Assembly: GCA_000437255.1 (NCBI GenBank)
Contig: FR899083.1
Coordinates: forward strand, 163,413 to 180,927
Length of the DNA stretch: 17,515 nt
From: Ruminococcus sp. CAG:403
GTDB lineage: Bacteria > Bacillota > Clostridia > Oscillospirales > Ruminococcaceae
Reading direction: 5' to 3'
The translations under genes and the position numbers were made by a program. This document shows, piece by piece, positions 14,273 to 17,515 of the stretch (position 1 is the stretch's first letter; each line of letters starts with the position of its first letter). The notes beneath the pieces are model-generated. The model worked only from the letters and a program-made list of their open reading frames with translations. It did not search any database and was not told where the DNA came from.

Positions 14273-14330
14273 CAGCAAAATAGATATTTTATCATTTTTC
14301 TGTATCTGATGAAAAAATATACAAGTTTCG

Positions 14331-14363
14331 CTCCGTGATCAAAATTCCATCACGGAGTTTTTT
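14331..14363 (+). terminator. Rho-independent terminator after the TetR gene
   Basis: A perfect 9-bp stem CTCCGTGAT (14331-14339) / ATCACGGAG (14349-14357) with a 9-base loop is followed by TTTTTT. It separates the regulator gene from the oleate hydratase gene. Confidence 0.9.
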
Positions 14364-14370
14364 CTGCTTA

Positions 14371-14398
14371 TTGTAAAATGTATAAATTGGGGTATAAT
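14371..14398 (+). promoter_or_regulatory. Promoter of the oleate hydratase gene
   Basis: TTGTAA (14371-14376) and a perfect TATAAT (14393-14398) are 16 bases apart, directly after the TetR-gene terminator. Transcription from here would give a leader of about 100 bases that contains the nested inverted repeat at 14411-14457. Confidence 0.6.
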
Positions 14399-14410
14399 AG
14401 AAGCAGATCA

Positions 14411-14457
14411 CTTGAAAAGATGGCAAAATGCAAATACTTGCATTTTAGATATTCAAG
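14411..14457 (+). promoter_or_regulatory. Nested inverted repeat (operator or RNA hairpin) in the oleate hydratase leader
   Basis: The core is a perfect palindrome of 9-bp arms, AAAATGCAA (14425-14433) and TTGCATTTT (14438-14446), with the spacer ATAC. An outer pair, CTTGAA (14411-14416) and TTCAAG (14452-14457), encloses it. There is no U-tract behind it, so it is not a normal terminator. Size and symmetry suit a TetR-type operator placed about 20 bases after the predicted transcription start, but the transcript could also fold here. Confidence 0.55.
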
Positions 14458-14504
14458 CTGCTCCACAACTCAAAATAAACTGAAATTTTTAGGAGGTTTG
14501 CGTT

Positions 14505-16298
14505 ATGTATTACTCTGCAGGAACTTATGAATCGTTTGCACATCCTGAAAAGCCAAAGGATGTTGACAAAAAATCTGCTTACATCATCGGAACAGGTCTT
14601 GCTGGACTTTCTGCAGCATTTTACCTCGTTCGGGATGGTAAGATGAAAGGCGAACACATTCACCTTCTGGAAAAGCTTGATCTTGCCGGCGGAAGCTGCG
14701 ACGGACGAAAAGATATTACAAAAGGATTCTTTATGCGTGGCGGCCGGGAAATGGATAACCATTTCGAAGTAATGTGGGATATGTTCCGGGACGTACCATC
14801 CTTGGAAACACCTGGTGTTTCTGTGCTGGATGAGTACTACTGGCTGAACAAGCATGATCCAAACTATTCTCTCTGCCGCGCGACCGTGAATCGCGGCGAA
14901 GATGCACATACGGATAAGCTGTTCAAACTGGATAAAAAATCGGCTCAGGCTCTCTCCAAGCTATTCCTCACACCAGAAAAAGATCTGGAAGGCAAGAAAA
15001 TTTCAGATGTACTTCCGGATTCATTCTGGGAAACCAACTTCTGGCTCTACTGGCAAACAATGTTTGCATTTCAGCGTTGGTCCAGTGCGTTGGAAATGAA
15101 GCGGTACCTCTGCCGCTATGTTCATCACATAGATGGTCTACCAGATTTTAGCGCACTGCGTTTTACAAAATATAACCAGTATGAAAGCATGATTCTGCCA
15201 CTGGTGAAATACCTGGAATCCAATGGTGTTCAAATTGAATACGGTATGGATGTAAAAAATGTAATCATTGAAACAGTCCATCATAAAAAAATTGCCAAAC
15301 AAATCGTATATGTCAAAGAGGGACAAGAGCAGACCATTGATCTCATTGAAACAGATCTTGTATTTATTACAAATGGATGCTGCACCGATACTTCTTGTTA
15401 TGGAGATCAGACACATGCGCCGGATCTTTCCAATCTAAAAAATGGTTTCGGAGAATCATGGGATATGTGGAAAGCCATTGCTACACAGGCAACACACGGA
15501 GAATTTGGCAACCCGGAAGCATTCTGTAATGATATTGATGCAACCAACTGGATGAGTGCAACAGTTGCAACTTCCAATGAAAAAATCATCCAGCACATCA
15601 TGAAAATTTGCAAGCGTGATCCACGCTCTGGAAAAGTAACAACTGGCGGCATTGTAACTGTAAAGGACAGCATGAAAAATTGGTACCTTTCCTGGACCAT
15701 TAACCGTCAGCCACAGTTCCGGTCGCAAGATAAAAATATGGTTCTAATCTGGCTCTATGCACTGCATACCGATCAAGAAGGAAACTATGTCAAGAAAGCC
15801 ATGCGGGATTGTACTGGTGAGGAAGTTTGCAAGGAATGGCTGTATCATATCGGAATACCAGAACATGAAATCGACGCACTGGCAAAAGAAGCCTGCAATA
15901 CAACGACTTGTTTCATGCCCTATATCAATGCATTTTTCCAACCAAGAAAGCGTACAGATCGTCCGTACGTTGTACCAGATGGATCCATTAACGTCGCATT
16001 TTTGGGACAATTTGCGGAAACACCTCGGGATACCATTTTCACAACAGAATATTCGATTCGAACAGGTATGGAAGCCGTTTACACCCTGCTGGACATTGAC
16101 CGTGGTGTTCCGGAAGTCTGGGGAAGCCAGTATGATATACGAGAGATTTTACGTGCTTGCTACTACGCAATTGATCAGAAACCAATTGCAGAAGCAGATC
16201 TATCCTTTAAGGAAAAGCAGATTTTGAAACTTGTTACAAAACTCGTCAGAGGAACCGACCTTGAATTGTTATTAAAAGAAAGCGGTTTGATTTCATAA
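14505..16298 (+). CDS. ohyA: Oleate hydratase (myosin-cross-reactive antigen family)
   Basis: FAD-dependent hydratase that adds water to the cis-9 double bond of oleic, linoleic and related free fatty acids, giving 10-hydroxy acids; in gut bacteria and cocci this is linked to detoxifying membrane-active host or dietary fatty acids. The product has 597 residues, the normal length. Seen: Rossmann FAD motif G29-T-G31-L-A-G34, acidic ribose contact E56 in HLLEK, the family signature R78-G-G-R-E-M83 in which E82 aligns with the catalytic glutamate of characterised enzymes, then LYWQTMFAFQRW (181-192) and YNQYES (223-228), all hallmarks of the family. AGGAGG (14491-14496) is 8 bases before the ATG. 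It has its own promoter and a palindrome-bearing leader, follows a TetR-family gene, and has no U-tailed terminator at its 3' end, so transcripts can run on into the MGMT-like gene. Confidence 0.96.
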   Translation: MYYSAGTYESFAHPEKPKDVDKKSAYIIGTGLAGLSAAFYLVRDGKMKGEHIHLLEKLDLAGGSCDGRKDITKGFFMRGGREMDNHFEVMWDMFRDVPSLETPGVSVLDEYYWLNKHDPNYSLCRATVNRGEDAHTDKLFKLDKKSAQALSKLFLTPEKDLEGKKISDVLPDSFWETNFWLYWQTMFAFQRWSSALEMKRYLCRYVHHIDGLPDFSALRFTKYNQYESMILPLVKYLESNGVQIEYGMDVKNVIIETVHHKKIAKQIVYVKEGQEQTIDLIETDLVFITNGCCTDTSCYGDQTHAPDLSNLKNGFGESWDMWKAIATQATHGEFGNPEAFCNDIDATNWMSATVATSNEKIIQHIMKICKRDPRSGKVTTGGIVTVKDSMKNWYLSWTINRQPQFRSQDKNMVLIWLYALHTDQEGNYVKKAMRDCTGEEVCKEWLYHIGIPEHEIDALAKEACNTTTCFMPYINAFFQPRKRTDRPYVVPDGSINVAFLGQFAETPRDTIFTTEYSIRTGMEAVYTLLDIDRGVPEVWGSQYDIREILRACYYAIDQKPIAEADLSFKEKQILKLVTKLVRGTDLELLLKESGLIS

Positions 16299-16305
16299 AC
16301 ACACC

Positions 16306-16334
16306 ATGACAAATAAGCCCTCCTATGGTATAAT
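16306..16334 (+). promoter_or_regulatory. Promoter of the MGMT-like gene
   Basis: ATGACA (16306-16311, five of six matches to TTGACA) and a perfect TATAAT (16329-16334) preceded by TGG are 17 bases apart. The transcript would begin near 16341, only about 16 bases before the chosen start codon and just ahead of the ribosome site. Confidence 0.7.
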
Positions 16335-16350
16335 AGAAGCCATAGGAGGG
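16318..16350 (+). repeat. Perfect inverted repeat flanking the -10 box and covering the ribosome site
   Basis: CCCTCCTATGG (16318-16328) and CCATAGGAGGG (16340-16350) are exact reverse complements, 11 bp each, separated by 11 bases that begin with TATAAT. The right arm contains AGGAGG, the ribosome site of the MGMT-like gene. No U-tract follows. In RNA reading through from the oleate hydratase gene the arms can pair and hide the ribosome site; RNA starting at the local promoter lacks the left arm. As DNA it could also be an operator. Confidence 0.75.
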
Positions 16351-16356
16351 CTTGTT

Positions 16357-16659
16357 ATGACAAAATTAAAAGAAGATCTCATCTATGAAGTGTTATCTGT
16401 AGTAGAAGAAATTCCGGAGGGAAAAGTTGCTACATATGGTCAAATTGCAAAATTAATTGGCCGCGACAAAAACGCAAGGCTCATTGGACGAATTCTACGT
16501 TATGCCAATCATTATGGAACCTATCCTTGCCACAGGATTGTAAATTTTGCTGGCAGAACAGTTCCAGGTTGGACGGAGCAACGTATGCTTCTGGAAAGAG
16601 AAGGCGTGATCTTTCAAAAAAATGGAAAAGTAGACTTGTCTTCCTGTCAATGGAAATGA
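16357..16659 (+). CDS. MGMT-family DNA-binding protein, single domain with PCHR cysteine (alkyltransferase-like)
   Basis: Small protein of 100 residues equal to the C-terminal DNA-binding domain of O6-alkylguanine-DNA alkyltransferase, lacking the N-terminal ribonuclease-H-like domain of Ada/Ogt. Seen: EIPEGKVATYGQIAKLIG (residues 18-35, the helix-turn-helix), R41 in NARLIGRILR at the place of the base-flipping arginine finger, P57-C58-H59-R60 at the active site, and LLEREGV near the end. Alkyltransferase-like (ATL) proteins usually have tryptophan in place of this cysteine; here the cysteine is kept, so direct alkyl transfer is possible. The start at 16357 has AGGAGG 7 bases upstream; an earlier in-frame ATG at 16306 is part of the -35 box and is rejected. 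It is probably a repair or lesion-sensing protein; catalytic activity is not certain. Confidence 0.88.
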   Translation: MTKLKEDLIYEVLSVVEEIPEGKVATYGQIAKLIGRDKNARLIGRILRYANHYGTYPCHRIVNFAGRTVPGWTEQRMLLEREGVIFQKNGKVDLSSCQWK

Positions 16660-16680
16660 GTAAAATTACTTTTACAAGAA

Positions 16681-16718
16681 AAACCGGCACAGTTTTCTGT
16701 GCCGGTTTCTTTTGTTTT
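16681..16718. terminator. Terminator between the MGMT-like gene and the dockerin-protein gene
   Basis: A perfect 12-bp stem AAACCGGCACAG (16681-16692) / CTGTGCCGGTTT (16697-16708) with a TTTT loop is followed by CTTTTGTTTT on the plus strand. Convergent genes on both sides suggest it serves both, although the minus-strand tail (TTCTTGTAAAAG) is less U-rich. Confidence 0.85.
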
Positions 16719-16739
16719 GCCTTCATTCAACAAAGACGA

Positions 16740-17515
16740 TTACTGATTGATTTGTGCGCCCCATATTGGATGATTGATCAGCTTTTTACAAATCTTAGCC
16801 CATTTCGGGTTATTTAGTACTGCATCTTCTGCATAATAAGTTAAAATATTTGTTGCATCATTTAATTCAATAATTGCTTCAGAAGTATCTTCTCCTAATT
16901 TGGATTCCGTATTAATGTCCGCTAAGAAATATGCTAATTTCTCTAATCCCTCATCAGATGGTCGATTTGCACTAGAGGTTGTTAGATAGTATGGATTTTC
17001 AACAGAATGTTCCGAGTAATAGGTCAACGCTAACGTTGCATCATCTCGATCCACTCTTCCACTTAAATCTGCATCCCCCTTTACGCCGATATAAACAATC
17101 GGTTCAGCCGCCACAATATCGCCATAATAGGCTTTAATCGTACCCGCAAAATACTTTTCTGTTTGTACATAGGTGCTCTTCGGTGTTGCTCCCTTGAAGG
17201 TAATCTGAGACAAGTCAATTGTTGTCTGCTTTCCGTTTTCATCAATGGATACAACAGACTCAATAAGATCCTCTACACGGAATGCACGATTATCTTCTGA
17301 GAAGTAGAATCCTGGCTCCTTCAATACAGCAGAAATCCTCGTGGTTGCAGCAGTTGTGGTCGTGATTGGAACTGTTGTAGTAGGCAGCGTTGTAGTCGTT
17401 ACCTTAGTTGTAGTAGTCGGTCGAGTGGTACGGTGCGTTGTGGTTGTGGTTGTGCTAGTTGTGGTTGGTTTAGTGGTTGTCGTCGTTGTAATCGTTGTTG
17501 TGGTGCTAGTTGTAG
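16740..17515 (-). CDS. C-terminal part of a secreted Thr-linker/dockerin-like protein (5' end outside window)
   Basis: The frame is open from the stop at 16740 to the window edge, giving 257 visible residues without the N-terminus. Visible order: a Thr-rich linker (about 60 residues, 40 threonines in 58 codons at 17340-17513), a segment of about 70 residues starting KEPGFYFSEDN that I do not recognise, then a dockerin-like module. Its first calcium-loop repeat is clear (GDADLSGRVDRDDATLALTYY, pattern DxDxSGxVxxxD). The second (starting ADINTESKLGED, ending LNDATNILTYYAED) keeps the helix but has about 9 extra residues in the loop. Such modules bind cohesins in cellulosomes or appear in other secreted proteins of Ruminococcus-like bacteria. 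The missing part probably carries the signal peptide and any catalytic or binding domain, so the function of the whole protein is unknown. TTG at 17324 and later codons are internal, not the start. Confidence 0.75.
   Translation of the reverse strand, partial: TTSTTTTITTTTTTKPTTTSTTTTTTHRTTRPTTTTKVTTTTLPTTTVPITTTTAATTRISAVLKEPGFYFSEDNRAFRVEDLIESVVSIDENGKQTTIDLSQITFKGATPKSTYVQTEKYFAGTIKAYYGDIVAAEPIVYIGVKGDADLSGRVDRDDATLALTYYSEHSVENPYYLTTSSANRPSDEGLEKLAYFLADINTESKLGEDTSEAIIELNDATNILTYYAEDAVLNNPKWAKICKKLINHPIWGAQINQ
17340..17513 (-). repeat. Low-complexity Thr-codon tract encoding the linker
   Basis: On the minus strand 40 of 58 codons are ACN threonine, broken by Pro, Lys, Ser, Arg, Val, Ile and others. 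The plus strand is correspondingly G/T-rich with almost no C. The tract encodes an extended, possibly O-glycosylated linker and is the sort of sequence that changes length by slippage. It continues past the window edge. Confidence 0.85.

Noticed and set aside
14284..14320. AT-rich imperfect inverted repeat (ATATTTT...AAAATAT) after the TetR gene
   Set aside because: The pairing is broken by bulges and is all A/T; the strong GC-rich terminator just downstream explains the region better.
14445..14909. Minus-strand open frame of 154 codons opposite the start of ohyA
   Set aside because: It is antisense to the conserved FAD-binding region and covers the ohyA ribosome site and part of the leader palindrome. 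Its composition looks like a frame shadow.
16306..16356. Earlier ATG for the MGMT-like protein (17 extra residues)
   Set aside because: That ATG is part of the predicted -35 box ATGACA, there is no ribosome site before it, and the next in-frame ATG has a perfect AGGAGG.
16660..16675. Inverted repeat GTAAAA-TTAC-TTTTAC before the last terminator
   Set aside because: Only 6-bp A/T-rich arms, likely chance next to the real terminator hairpin.
17340..17515. G/T-rich repetitive stretch as a CRISPR or satellite array
   Set aside because: There are no fixed repeat units or spacers; in the minus-strand frame it is simply a run of threonine codons continuous with the dockerin-protein gene.

Overview
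The window reads as chromosomal DNA of an anaerobic Gram-positive bacterium of the class Clostridia, most likely a Ruminococcus-like member of the Oscillospiraceae. Evidence: low to moderate GC, strong AGGAGG-type ribosome sites, compact operons with U-tailed hairpins between them, a GAACRNNYGTTC-type LexA site, and at the right edge a secreted protein with a Thr-rich linker and a dockerin-like module. No rRNA, tRNA, CRISPR, phage or insertion-sequence gene is visible. Apart from the window-edge gene, every gene appears intact.

Layout. (1) 60-4353, plus strand: a phosphate block, with a PhoP/PhoR-type two-component system, a terminator, and a Na+/phosphate (NptA/YjbB-type) transporter fused to a PhoU-like domain. 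The transporter has its own promoter, with TTTTACA half-sites phased at 11 and 22 bp and no recognisable -35, which suggests that the adjacent response regulator activates it. (2) 4314-5564, minus: a CCA-adding tRNA nucleotidyltransferase whose 3' end overlaps the transporter gene by 40 bp, tail to tail. It is divergent from an acyl-CoA thioesterase gene (5657-6103). (3) 6158-10938, minus: a uvrB-uvrA excision repair operon with an ATGA overlap and a perfect LexA-type palindrome next to the uvrB promoter. (4) 11215-13459, minus: a complete polar amino acid ABC importer (binding lipoprotein, permease, ATPase) behind a strong promoter with repeats in and upstream of it. (5) 13718-16298, plus: a TetR-family regulator, a terminator, then an oleate hydratase gene with a 9-bp-arm palindrome in its leader. 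(6) 16357-16659, plus: a 100-residue single-domain MGMT-like protein that keeps the catalytic cysteine; an 11-bp inverted repeat flanks its -10 box and includes its ribosome site. (7) 16740-17515, minus, cut by the window edge: the C-terminal part of a Thr-linker/dockerin protein.

Taken together, the region is mostly core housekeeping and stress functions (phosphate supply, tRNA maturation, DNA repair, amino acid uptake, fatty acid detoxification). I do not see a new multi-gene system. The most informative signals are regulatory: the predicted Pho box, the SOS box, the operator-like palindrome before the oleate hydratase gene, and the inverted repeat before the MGMT-like gene, which could hide the ribosome site only in readthrough transcripts. 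Three genes have in-frame upstream codons that would lengthen the protein (transporter, uvrB, MGMT-like). In each case I chose the downstream start because the extension runs through a terminator, promoter or operator, and a good ribosome site precedes the shorter start.
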